Source: Stenocarpella maydis (Eukaryota > Ascomycota > Sordariomycetes > Diaporthales > Diaporthaceae). From it: 64,000 nt of DNA. Numbering within the stretch: position 1 is the stretch's first letter; every line of letters begins with the position of its first letter. The position numbers and the translations under genes were made by a program. The stretch lies in the NCBI GenBank assembly GCA_002270565.1, contig NQMI01000013.1:483102-547101 (forward strand). The letters are read 5' to 3'. Shown piece by piece: positions 1 through 10,015 of this stretch. Under the pieces are notes generated by a model. It searched no databases. It was given only the letters and a program-made list of their open reading frames with translations, and was not told the DNA's origin.

Positions 1-1397
1 ACATGGAGCCATTCTCCCAGCCCTCGGTGTTTCAACAACACATCCTCGAGCCTCTTGGTCAGGTCATGCCGGAATCGACGCCGCTTCGTGCGCTGCTTGC
101 CACGATATGTTTGAGACGGGGAGCAAAGATGTTAAACGTGCCGCACCCAATGTCCGAGACCGTCACTTTGGACCTCCAACTGGATGAGCAGTCCCAGTAC
201 AAGGATATCCTCAAGAACTGCGCAAGAGCCATTGATGACGTTGTCAGCAGTAAGAAGACCAAGATGAAGAGGTACAATATCCTCTTCACGGCTATCATTC
301 GTCTTCGAAGACTATGCAATCATGGAACGCTTTCCATGGGCATCCCTGGCGTCGGGGCTGCTAGTCTTACTCTGAATACAGATGATGACCAGAACCAGGA
401 TTGCGAAATGTGCTTGTCAAGATACGAAGATATGATGGATCTCGTCCGAGAAGAGGAATTCTGTCCGCAGCGCGGAAGGTGCGTTTCGGCCATCGCCACT
501 GTCAAAGAATCCGTGGAAGATGTCGCTATGCCAGACAGGATGAGCCCTTGTGGAAACCAAGGGACCTTCCAGCTCTCGGGCCTATCAACGAAGCTCCAAG
601 CCGTTGCTAATATTCTTGGAAAGCTCCCTCAAGACTCTAAAAGGCGAGATCCGGTTCGCGCTCGCTTTCGTCCACCTGACTAACAATGCCACAGCATCGT
701 TTTCTCATACTGGACTGCAACGCTCGACTTTCTCCAGCAATACTTGAACTCGAGTGGCATACCATTTTTGAGGATCGACGGCAGGGTCAGTTATAATGCC
801 AGATTAGATATTCTCGAGAGATTCAGGACTTCAGATACACCAGTCCTGTTGATGTCCATTCAGACCGGAGCAGTTGGGTCAGTTTCAATGTTCTTGCACT
901 CGGGTCTTGAATGAACAACCGAGGCATTTAACCGCCCCCCCCCCCCCCCCCCCCCCAACGGGAAGGACAAGAACTGACACTCGGCTTTCCAGGCTTAACC
1001 TCACAGCTGCGAACTACGTCCATATCGTCGAGCCACAATGGAACCCCGCCGTCGAGGACCAAGCCATCGCAAGGGCAGTCCGCATGGGACAGACCCGTGC
1101 GGTAACCGTTTTCCGCTACGTCATGAGGAACACTGTGGAAGAGGTGAGTGATCCGTACTCATTTCGGTGACGCCACACGCTAACATTGAATACTGCTACA
1201 GAACATTGTCAACTTGCAGAAAAGGAAGAGCAACCTGGCCAAATTCACTCTGGACAGCGGCCCGGGAGACGGTGCCAGTTCCAGTATTGACGTTAGTTTT
1301 GAGTGACTTGTGTTAATAGGGCATTGGCTGATATATGGAAAATGTGCAGGATCTCAAGTTCGTCCTTCACCTTGACTCTGGATGCCCGCTTGCATAA
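1..1397 (+). CDS. SNF2-family DNA-dependent ATPase/helicase, C-terminal half (partial)
   Basis: The gene enters from the left edge; the ATG at 3 is probably internal. Exons read as 1-643, 695-877, 993-1143, 1202-1291 and 1350-1397. The first exon carries the LRR-x-K type segment after helicase motif III (residues LRRGAK) and a C-x2-C ... CPQ-x-GR pattern. Exon 2 gives the helicase C-terminal domain ([13 protein letters not shown], then FLRIDG). Exon 3 has the motif V/VI region with [16 protein letters not shown] and [12 protein letters not shown], diagnostic of SNF2 ATPases of the Rad5/Rad16/HLTF type. These enzymes remodel chromatin or act in DNA damage tolerance; which subgroup cannot be told from this half. 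Intron 1 (644-694) needs a GC donor, because the only nearby GT breaks the frame. Intron 2 (878-992) contains a run of 22 C. The last short exon is inferred from frame and splice signals. Confidence 0.85.
935..956. repeat. Poly-C tract inside an intron
   Basis: Twenty-two consecutive C lie in intron 2 of the SNF2 gene, between donor 878 and acceptor 992. It is a likely site of length variation or assembly error but does not touch the coding frame. Confidence 0.9.
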
Positions 1398-3353
1398 CAG
1401 GACACATCTCCAGGGACGATTGACCAGCGTCTTGAGGGCGGCGGCGAAATTGCTCTGCCATCCTCTCCCTTCTCCTGTCGAATCATATACCGGCCTCAAA
1501 TTTCGGCTATCTTAACGGCGCGTCCAAAGTATTTTGTCACTTAGATGGCCGGGAACTTATTATCAACTGTTGAGGTTTTTGCATGTAGTTCAAGTTTGGG
1601 CCTTGTTCTAGCATAGGTATTTGTCCGCTGCTGTTCCTGCATCTTTTTTGGTCCAGGTCGTAGAGATGGCACTTTGTGTTATGAAACCTGCCGTGTAGCT
1701 TCCCGTTGATGTGGCTCGTATGAGGAAGCAGTGTTGATTCTGACGCACCTATCCCTCGGGGATCCCTTATCCCACGCACGGCCCGAAGTTACAGAAGCTG
1801 TCATGGAGGAATGTTATGATAGACCGGGAATGGGGACAAAAGACTTTACGAATGGATAGCCGTCGGGAGGAATGCAGTGCATGCTAGAGTCGAGGACACG
1901 GTGCGCACGCCGCTACGTCTATAAAAAGGGAACAAGAACTCCAGGAGAAGAAATTAAAAGGATAAAGGTTTAGTTTAGTTATTCATTCGACTAGAAACAA
2001 GCTGCTACACAACTACTCTGACGCTGCTACCTACTATATATCCCTGTTCACTCTGCTTGTAGTATCTTGCCGCCCTTACAGCAGAGCCGAACCTCGATGA
2101 TTCTGCTCCCAGGGTATCATCACCAGCATTCCGGAGGGCTTGCCAATAATACAATGCCGCGTAACGTGATCATCGCAGGCTAAGTTTAGTGATCATATCC
2201 CACAGCACCCCTAGTCGGAGCGGACGCAGCGTGCCGCTCATGTTTCCGCCCGGTCAGCGTTACAACAGCGAATCGGATAGGACCATGTCCATAACTATGA
2301 GGCATGGTAAGAGTAGTGATTATTACCCAGGCTTTCAGTTTGACAGCCCATTGACCCCAGCCTCACTCTCCTCGAGGGCATACGGTCTCCACCTGGGCAT
2401 TATTGTCGCAACATCCCAATATAACAAGCCTCATCCTCCTCTCACACTATCTACAACCACAGCTCCGATGTGGGGTTATACGAAAATATATGCAGCCTCC
2501 CGATCATGTGCGCCGACCCGCCGACCCCGCCGCCAGGTGTCAGCTGTCAGCTTCCTTGGTGGCACCGCATTGCCGAACGCTGCATACAACCCCGGGCGAG
2601 CTAGTAAGCAAGCTCTTCGGAGCTGACAGAACAGCTCGGATACGTGGCGATAACCTTTTTGCTGAGGCCGTGTGAGCTTACCCACTGAAGCCAAGCTCCA
2701 AAATCCTTGACCGAGACTTGCAGAGGCCCCGAAGCTAGAGTTGTATAGTGCTTGTGCGCTTCTTCTTCTTCTTCTTCTTCTTCTTCTTCTTCAGAAGGGG
2801 CCTCCAAGAGAGATATCGTATCCGATGAGTGCCAGTGTGTTGCAGAGGTGCGAAAAAGAAAGCAATCGAATGTTGGGCTTCAACGGCCGCACCCCCAACG
2901 TGCCGCGAGGCGTCCCAGGCAGCCCAAATGGCGACCGTGCTCAGGTGAAATGGCAATATATGTGGCAGAGTGTATTGTCAAATCTGCCAGGCGCGCCTCG
3001 TTTTGCAAAAAGCCGCCGCCCGTGGCCGGGGGCTGAATAGCGGTCGGGGCTGAATTAAGCTTCGGGATCCGCTGGGCTAGCGCGATATGTGTTTAATTTG
3101 TGAGCGGGCAAGAAATAGGATCAGCCTGTCCACGTGTGAGTTTCGAGCACAAGGATGGACTCGGTGACCTGGCCATGGCACGTATAAGTACGCCGTCATA
3201 TCCTGCTGCTGTCCTTGGTTGGGCAGCATGAGCTGGCAGTATCACGACAACGCTGCCTCCCATGCATCGACGGGGTCAGTTATATCGGGTTGCCTCCACT
3301 CCCCACTACACTCTCATTTTCTTTCCACGGCTCTTTCGTTCTGTTCTGTCACC
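1398..3353. other. Intergenic, no supported gene
   Basis: Only short unsupported reading frames occur here. A CTT/TTC trinucleotide run occupies 2759-2792. I see no recognisable gene or RNA. Confidence 0.6.
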
Positions 3354-4174
3354 ATGAAGACCCTCACTATCGCGTCAATTTCCTTGCTCACCTCCTCTGT
3401 CCTCGCGGCTCCTTTCGAGCTAGTCTCTAAACGACCACTCGCGTCTCATGAATGGACTCGATCTTCATCCCCCCACAATCCCAGGGCAAATTGTCCCGCG
3501 ATTCTCACCACAGGGGAGTTTGAGTTCCCTCATTACATCACCCAGATCTCCGCCTCTGAGCCCGACATGGCCTTTGGCAACCAGTGGAATGGCGTCTTCA
3601 CCCCCAACGATATCAGCTCCATCTTCACTTTCGACATCCCTGCTGAGCGTGCAGACGCCAACTGCACGCTGGAGTTCATCTTCCCAAGGCTCGAGGACCT
3701 GATGACAAGTTCTTTTACCTACGAGGGTGGTGGCACCTTCGTCTTTGAGGGTTACGCCCCGGGGAGCTGCCCGGGTGGGTAGCTTCGTCTTCAAAAGCTT
3801 CCAAGAACTGTGTTATGAACTAACTCACAGTCCCCAGGACCCGAAACAACCTACAATAATCAGCCAGCCCCTGGTCCATTCCCCCCGTTCCCAGCAGTAC
3901 ACATGGAACCTGGCTTTGTATATACGTTGGATACGGGCCCTTGCTCTGTAGGGGCTGGGACTTGCGTCGCTGGCAGTAAGTGTTCCTGGTTATCGCCGCT
4001 CTCATAAACCTGCTGAATTCGGCCAAGTTCCCTATTTGACTGCTAAAACTTGTGGCTGACTCCGGCACAGAGACTTCGACCAGTGACACCACCTTCACGT
4101 ATTTCCAAGACCAAGGGGACCCAGAAGCTGGGGACTGCCCTATTGGGGTCTACACCACTTACAGCTATCTCTGA
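3354..4174 (+). CDS. Secreted protein with But2 C-terminal-like domain
   Basis: Start chosen at 3354 (caccATGaag context) because it opens a signal peptide (MKTLTIASISLLTSSVLAA). Exons 3354-3774, 3838-3975 and 4071-4174 give 220 residues. Introns are 63 and 95 nt with good GT-AG ends. After the signal peptide comes a beta-rich region with FTFDIP, an NCTLEFIFP strand and GGGTFVFEGY. This layout is that of fungal secreted proteins with the ubiquitin-3-binding But2 C-terminal domain, whose role is mostly unknown. Six or so cysteines late in the protein (TGPCS, GTCVAG, GDCPIG) suggest disulfides. It stands alone, with no co-directional neighbour close by. The family call rests on pattern memory, so the secreted nature is surer than the domain name. 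Confidence 0.75.
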
Positions 4175-5258
4175 TTGGCCCATGGAACTTCAAGTTCAAG
4201 TGATGGTGCAGATGAGCGGCTCGAAGACGTTCCGCATCCGTTGCGACGGTGTCCAAGCTGTTGCAGCATATGAATTACGGACAACGCTACGCAGTTTACG
4301 ATTCGCTTTGGTGTGCCAAATGACATGAATATAATGACTACCTACAGCTGTAATGATAACTATTCCATATTCATCGTGCCATGTTCTGGAGCTTTGCCTT
4401 CGTTGATGGTGGCTTGTTGGCCGCAGTCTTCCATCACAAACACGGATTGGATCCGGTGATCTGGATGACAAACATACCTGTCCTGCAGCCTTGATATTCA
4501 AAACTCTGTGGTTGACTACCGTGCGAGGGCCGACATGGCTATTAATGCCTTGAATTGGAATATATATACCCAAAGTTATGAACGGATGGCCACGGCGCCA
4601 GTAGTAGTTGAATGTATACTGTGGCATGCGAAGATCCGCAGTCACAATAACTATGCTATACCAACAACCAACTGCTTAGCCAAGTCTTTCAACACAGAAA
4701 GATACTATGCAGAATAATCCGGCGGTTGATTCCGATGGGTGCAGACCTATAACTCCTGCAACATCCATGAACTGACGGTGTCATGTCATTTGCAGGTCCG
4801 AAAGGCTGTGTAGTCCGTAAGCAAATCGTCAGAGTGATGGAAATCATTAGCATTTCACACTGCATATGGAGGTGAAAACCCACATTTTGCCATTGTTCCG
4901 GCATTTCTTCGCGGTCTGGGTGTTTGTCAGCTCCCACCGCCATCCCCATGGGGAAATTCAGTGGGCTTATGGCCTGACCAAACATGCCACAATGCGGCGG
5001 GGCGGGTCACACCACCGCTCCATTGTTGGGTACATAACTCAGCCGTGAAACTCGTATGAACCAATTCAGACCAGACCAAATCAACCTGCATTGTTTAGAG
5101 TCTTATAGTGTATTTGGAGATATATATCAAGCCGCCTCTGCCCTCCCGCCTTCACCGCCACTTGCCCAATCCGGTCCCACGTTCCTTCACTGCTGTGCTA
5201 GGAAGCTCGACTCCCAACTGACGTCCGCTCCGACCCAGACGTTCACTCCGAAGCCAAA
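4175..5258. other. Intergenic, no supported gene
   Basis: No convincing reading frame. The last 100 bases, rich in C and T, are probably the promoter and leader of the small gene starting at 5259. Confidence 0.5.
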
Positions 5259-5591
5259 ATGTTCCAGCAGAGGGCCGCCCAGCGTCTGCTCACCACTCTG
5301 CGCCCGCATGTGACGCGCCGAATGATCGCCACCCAACCTTCCAAGGCTGCCCAGTCGACAGTATCCAAGGGCGAATTCCTCACTTCAATTATTGCATTCA
5401 GCGGAGCAACAGGCGTCATCCTCGCGTGCGTCACACCGCCACCATCATCTTCGCCTTGATGAAGTTCAACTCAAAAAAAGCTTGTAGGTGGGAATTCTAA
5501 ATCAATGTTATTATATTGTGCGAGCCGACGTCCTAATGGCCATGTCGATAGCAAAAGCTTTGCAAGTGCGAAGAGATGTGGTCGCCACTAG
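5259..5591 (+). CDS. Possible small mitochondrial protein, function unknown
   Basis: The ATG at 5259 opens a frame whose first 35 residues are Arg/Gln/Ala/Ser/Thr-rich with no acidic residue (MFQQRAAQRLLTTLRPHVTR), typical of a mitochondrial presequence. A short hydrophobic stretch follows (FLTSIIAFSGATGVILA). The unspliced frame stops at 5459. A GTGCGT donor at 5426, a CTAAT branch-like site and a TAG acceptor at 5551 would give a second exon 5552-5591 ending KRCGRH, about 68 residues in all. That size fits small inner-membrane respiratory or assembly subunits, but I do not recognise the family. It could also be a decayed gene. Confidence 0.35.
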
Positions 5592-6105
5592 CAATTTGAC
5601 TCAGTGGCACGGGCGTTTTTCAGGAGCGGAGGAACTTTAGAAAGAATACCCAGGAGCAAGCATCTGCTGCACCTACCTTGACCTCAGCTGTGATACCGAC
5701 AGCTGTTGCTAAATGGCACCTGAGGTCAATCGTGATTTCTAGTGGGCAACTCGCGACACGCGGGCCAGTTCCGGAGTATAACAGCGGAATGCTCTCATAG
5801 CCTCGGAATAGATCATCGTTCAGAGTCTCGTACAACAGAATTTCCCAGACCTCACTGGTTTTTCTCGGACTATACGAGCAAAACCTTGGGATGTGACGGC
5901 ACGCCTGGATAGTACACGTAGCACCTATATCATAACAGGTTTATACTAGAAGAGACCATCTACGTATATGATGCATCTGTCGGACTCGCCGCTCTGAAAC
6001 CTCGAGGCCGCTACGTGGAAACGAAATAGCGCTGTAGGAAACCCCCAGCACCCCAGCAGCCCTCATTCAGGAGCACAAGCCTGCCTGGCCTGTGAATTCC
6101 GGCTG
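5592..6105. other. Intergenic, no supported gene
   Basis: Nothing recognisable; only short shadow frames. It separates the convergent small plus-strand gene and the CorA-like gene. Confidence 0.5.
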
Positions 6106-7821
6106 CTACTTGTCATGCCAGTTTGTCTCCATTCGTAGGTCTATCGGCGTCGTCTCTTTCCCAGGTGGACCTGTACCAACCACCCTGCCCTCCCTGACGT
6201 ACCCGACCCCGGCAATGTGCAGGGGCCGTTCCCCCCTCCTGAGGCTTGAATATCTCAGGTAGATGAACCAAGCAGTAAACACACCGGCTGTGAGTGCAAG
6301 TGTGACACCGAGGTACACCTTCCAACTATACGACGCGTCCAGGTGGAAGAGGCCGGCGGACCATATCGACTAGTCACAGTCAGTGAGTCGCTCGCCAGGG
6401 TGTCAGGGAAGAAACCAAGGGGCTTTATAGATGTTTACCGTGACGAGGGTGGACGGGAGAAAGAGCAGGGTTAGCACTGTGATGGTCTTCATTGTCTCGC
6501 TGTCCCGTGCAGCAAGCGCCGCGACATGGTTGGAATCTTCAGCAACCGCGAGGTTGATCCTGCTGTCTCGCTGCGCAACAAGGTTGAAGGCCTGAGTAGT
6601 TTTCAGTTAGTAAAAAACCGCTGGTTATAACGAGGTACGTAGGTACATATATCCAGTGTCATCCAAGACCACTGGTCTCATGAAAAAAAAAAAAAAAAAA
6701 AAAAAGGGACGTTATAGCAGGCGCACGGTGGCTCACCACGTTGATTTGGCCCTTGACCCTCTCCAACATCTCCCTCGTCTTATCGGCGGTCAGGTCACAC
6801 CGCGACCGCGTGAACGCGAGCCTCTCGCCCAGGCACCTCAGCTCCCTCCCCGGCAGGGGCGCCAGGCCGACCTCGGCGCGCAGGTCCTCGAGCGCCGCGA
6901 GCGCGGCCAGCATGAAGTCCCCGAGCCTGACGGAGAAGGCCGTCACGGTGGCGAAGTGGCTCAGCTCCGTGTTGCTGGCGTACAGCGTGCGCAGGAGGTT
7001 GTCGTAGTCCGAGAACCACTCCCGCAGCCGGGGGGAGAGCCGCACCTTCCAGGTGTTGCGCGTCATGCCCGTGGCGGACTCGACCACGTTGATCTCGCGC
7101 AGGATGTCGTCGAACCAGGCCTTGTACTCGGAGAAGCGGCCCTCGTAGATGAGGGCCAGGAGGTAGAGCGGGTGCCTTGCGAGGAGGTGCCGGCGCTCTA
7201 CGCACTTCTGCCGGATGTTCTGCGCGCTCTCCTCGTTCATGCACGTGAGGAAGACGACTGTGGCTAAATCGGCCAGCCGGATCCGCATGGCGACGCTGAG
7301 GGATTGGCTGTCCCTTGGGATCCGGAGGAGTAGCAATAGGGCGACGGGATCTTTGCTATTATCCCCATCGTACTGGATGTGGCGGGACAGGTGGAAGCGC
7401 TTTTGTCCACATGCGACAAGGGTAAAGGGTGGGAAATCACACGCAACGAAGAGGTTTGTGAGCGAAGCATTCGATATGTTGATGGGCTTGCTCTTGTATG
7501 CTGGGTCTCCGACACAAGAACTGACAAGCTCTCTCATCAGCAACGTAGCATTGATAATTAATGTAAACTTTGGCAGAAATGCCCGCGGGGCGTCACTCAC
7601 AGCAGCACGAACAACCCACCTGCGGCAGCAGGCGCAGCAGTATTAGTGAGTGGCTTGACGACCGATTCATTGATTGTGCGTAGCTCCTTTTCAATCATAT
7701 CATCGTTTAAAGTGGCTTGCGACACAACATTCTGAGAACATATCAACCGCAATATGTCTACTCTAGAATCTTGTGTGGAGTGGATGCTGTTGAGGGATGC
7801 TGGCAGATCTTCTGGGTCCAT
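6106..7821 (-). CDS. CorA/ZntB-like fungal membrane protein
   Basis: Exons on the minus strand are 7601-7821, 6737-7520, 6439-6591 and 6106-6369, giving 473 residues. The frame is continuous across all three GT-AG introns (80, 145 and 69 nt). The long soluble N-terminal part ends in a helical run (AFNLVAQRDSRINLAVAEDS, then AARDSETMKTITVLTLLFLPS) that leads into membrane helix 1. Helix 2 is the VYLGVTLALTAGVFTAWFIYL segment. This two-helix C-terminal architecture is that of fungal CorA-like Mg2+/Zn2+ transporter homologues. The canonical GMN loop motif of true CorA channels is not visible after helix 1, so ion transport is uncertain. Intron 2 holds 23 consecutive A on the plus strand (6683-6705). 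Confidence 0.75.
6683..6705. repeat. Poly-A/T tract inside an intron
   Basis: Twenty-three consecutive A (T on the coding strand) lie within intron 2 of the CorA-like gene. It lies outside the coding frame. Confidence 0.9.
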
Positions 7822-8169
7822 TTGATTCCAAAGGCGTGTGACAGGTGAAGGGAATGTTGATCAGGACGCATCCTGCGACCCCTCGTGTCAATATATGAGG
7901 CCTACAGGTGGTTAGTCCAGCTGCATACCTAGGCAGCTATTCTGCCTTGCAAGCGAGAGTATCAAAAACACGCTAACGACGCGCACATGCACTGCCCCCG
8001 CCACTATTGCTCAGCTATCGTCTGTATATGCATGCTAGACAGCCACGCCCATGCCCGTCTGACGTGTTTTAAGAACAGAACACAACCAAAGACGTGCCCT
8101 TAAACCCTCTTCTCCGCCTCCTCCCCCCCCCCACACACACTACCAAAAAGAAACAGAATCAAAACAAAG
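7822..8169. other. Intergenic between CorA-like and dioxygenase genes
   Basis: This is the upstream region of the CorA-like gene and the 3' flank of the dioxygenase. It contains a MITE-end-like sequence at 7940-7993 and a C-rich run near 8123-8132. No gene is visible. Confidence 0.5.
7940..7993 (+). repeat. Solo terminal sequence related to the MITE at 28519
   Basis: After a TA dinucleotide at 7938-7939 this segment reads TTCTGCCTTGCAAGCGAGAG and continues into TATCAAAA, ACGCTAA and GCGCGCACAT-like blocks. These match the terminal 50 or so bases of the palindromic element at 28519-28830 with few differences. No opposite terminus was found nearby, so this is probably a decayed or truncated copy. 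Confidence 0.6.
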
Positions 8170-9527
8170 TCAACTCAGCAAGAGATCATACGTCAGCTCC
8201 TCCGGCGGCACATCCTTATATTTAATACTGGTCGGGTGCTTACCCCTCGCCGGGAGCACTTTGCGGATATACAAGTCGCCGACGTTGATCCTCTCATACC
8301 TGGGGCTCTCGCCCTCACCAACGCAGCAGTCCAAGGGCCCGATTTCCACGTCCGGGTCCGGGGTCAGGAAGAACGGCAGCGAGTACCTCTCGCGGCCCGT
8401 CCTGTTCCTGACGCGGTGCACGGTGGCCGGGAACCTGCCGTTCGACTGCCTCTCGAGGTACTGCCCGACATTACAGACAAACGTGCGCGGCCTGGGCGGC
8501 GCGTCGACCCATATGCCGTCCTGGTTTAGCACCTCGAGGGCGGGCACCGTGTCCTGAAGGACCAGTGTCAGCCCTGGCGATTGTCAGCTAAACCCTTAAA
8601 TCTCGTCTCGCTTGTGTTGTACATTAACTGTCCACCACAAAGTCCAACTTACAGGCGAAATCAGAATGTGCACCGAGCCCGATGTTCTCGCCATCAGCCG
8701 GGGCCGGCGGGTAGTACAGCGGCCTCATGCCGGTGATGGGGAACTTGAAGTAGCCGTCGAGGGCCGTCTCGTCCAGGCCGAAGGCCAGGGCGAATATCCT
8801 GACAAGCTTCATGGCCAGGGGGAGAACGCTGTTGTAGTACCTATAGAGCCCCTCGCGCCACCACGGCGCGCTGGAGGGCCAGATGTTCTGGGGCTTGTTT
8901 ATGTGGGGTGGCGGCTGGCGGCCGGTCTTGCCGACATAGTCCTGCTCGGGCTCCATGGCGCAGTCGCCCATCGTAAACGCCTCTTTTATATCTACGAGAA
9001 GCGTCAGCATCAGGGCTCATGGCAGCTTCGATGCGCAATGGCTAACTACCCACCGCCCTTTGTCTTGGGATCAAGCCTCGTTTCAAGCATCGGCTCGTAC
9101 CCCCGGATGGCAGGGTTCTTTTGTACGTGGGCATCCATCTTGGCGTCGAGGTCAAGTGCGAAGAAGCGCCTTAGGAGATCGAATGTCTCCGTCATGACAT
9201 GCTCGGGGACACCGTGGTTCTCAATGTAGAAGAACCCGCAGGTAGAACAGGCATCGTAAATGCTCTTGGCGATTCTTTTCCTCGACTCGAGTGAGGGGCT
9301 GTCGAGCTCAGCCAGGTCGATGGTCGGGATTGATGTGAATGATGAAGGGTTGTCGGCCACCTTGCGATATGTCGCTTCAGAGCCCGAGTGGAAATAGACG
9401 TATTTGCCGTCATCCTGACGTTGACATGTGAGCAGGCTATGTCTCATTCCCTCACGGACGAAACTCTCACCTTCAAGCTCGTGGGCGGAGCCGGTCCGGC
9501 TGGGGCGGACACCGCGACTTGCGCCAT
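8170..9527 (-). CDS. 2-oxoglutarate/Fe(II)-dependent dioxygenase, isopenicillin-N-synthase-like
   Basis: Exons 9471-9527, 9054-9414, 8653-8991 and 8170-8573 (minus strand) give 386 residues. Introns are 56, 62 and 79 nt, each GT-AG. I chose the ATG at 9527 because it opens a 19-residue first exon (MAQVAVSAPAG...) that splices in phase onto DDGKYVYFH. The N-terminal DIOX_N-type domain (IPTIDLAEL, CGFFYIENHGVPE) is followed by the double-stranded beta-helix core. The metal ligands read H-x-D in AHSDF and a distal His in ATVHRVRN, and the co-substrate Arg lies in RERYSLPFF. Enzymes of this family hydroxylate, desaturate or cyclise small molecules using 2-oxoglutarate and O2. The substrate cannot be predicted. 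The gene is head-to-head with a second family member starting near 12504. Confidence 0.88.
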
Positions 9528-9982
9528 CTAATTCCTGGGAGTGGTGTGCAACCACAACGCAAAAAGTCCATCAAAGAATTACGAAATGAGCAAATGCCTG
9601 TCAAATTTTACGTAGCGTATATGGCCGGAGTGGAGGATAATAGGTCTAGAGTTTTATGCGGCGGTCTCCGAGTGATAACTAACCCCCGCTCCTGATGATT
9701 GATCACATTATCTTTGCCGGCTTGTTGCCGCCTCGGTAGATTGTGAATGCTGCAAGGACACATGATAGGCTGGGAGAGGTATTTCTGCGTACGAATCCTA
9801 ATTCAGTTACTAACAAAAATGGCCTTGGCTGTCGAAGGGACATCGCAAGTCCCGTGGCCAGGGAAACTCTCCACTGGCGAAATATGGGCTGCCATGGCGA
9901 ACCCCGTCTGAAGTAGGTCAGAAGCAACAATACTGAATGAATCGGTTGCTATCCAAGTGATAAAACTGTTCTCCCTCTCTCT

Positions 9983-10015
<33 letters not shown>

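Noticed and set aside
2759..2792. TTC repeat read as a poly-Ser or poly-Leu protein
   Set aside because: A microsatellite in intergenic DNA giving repeat frames on both strands; no gene context.
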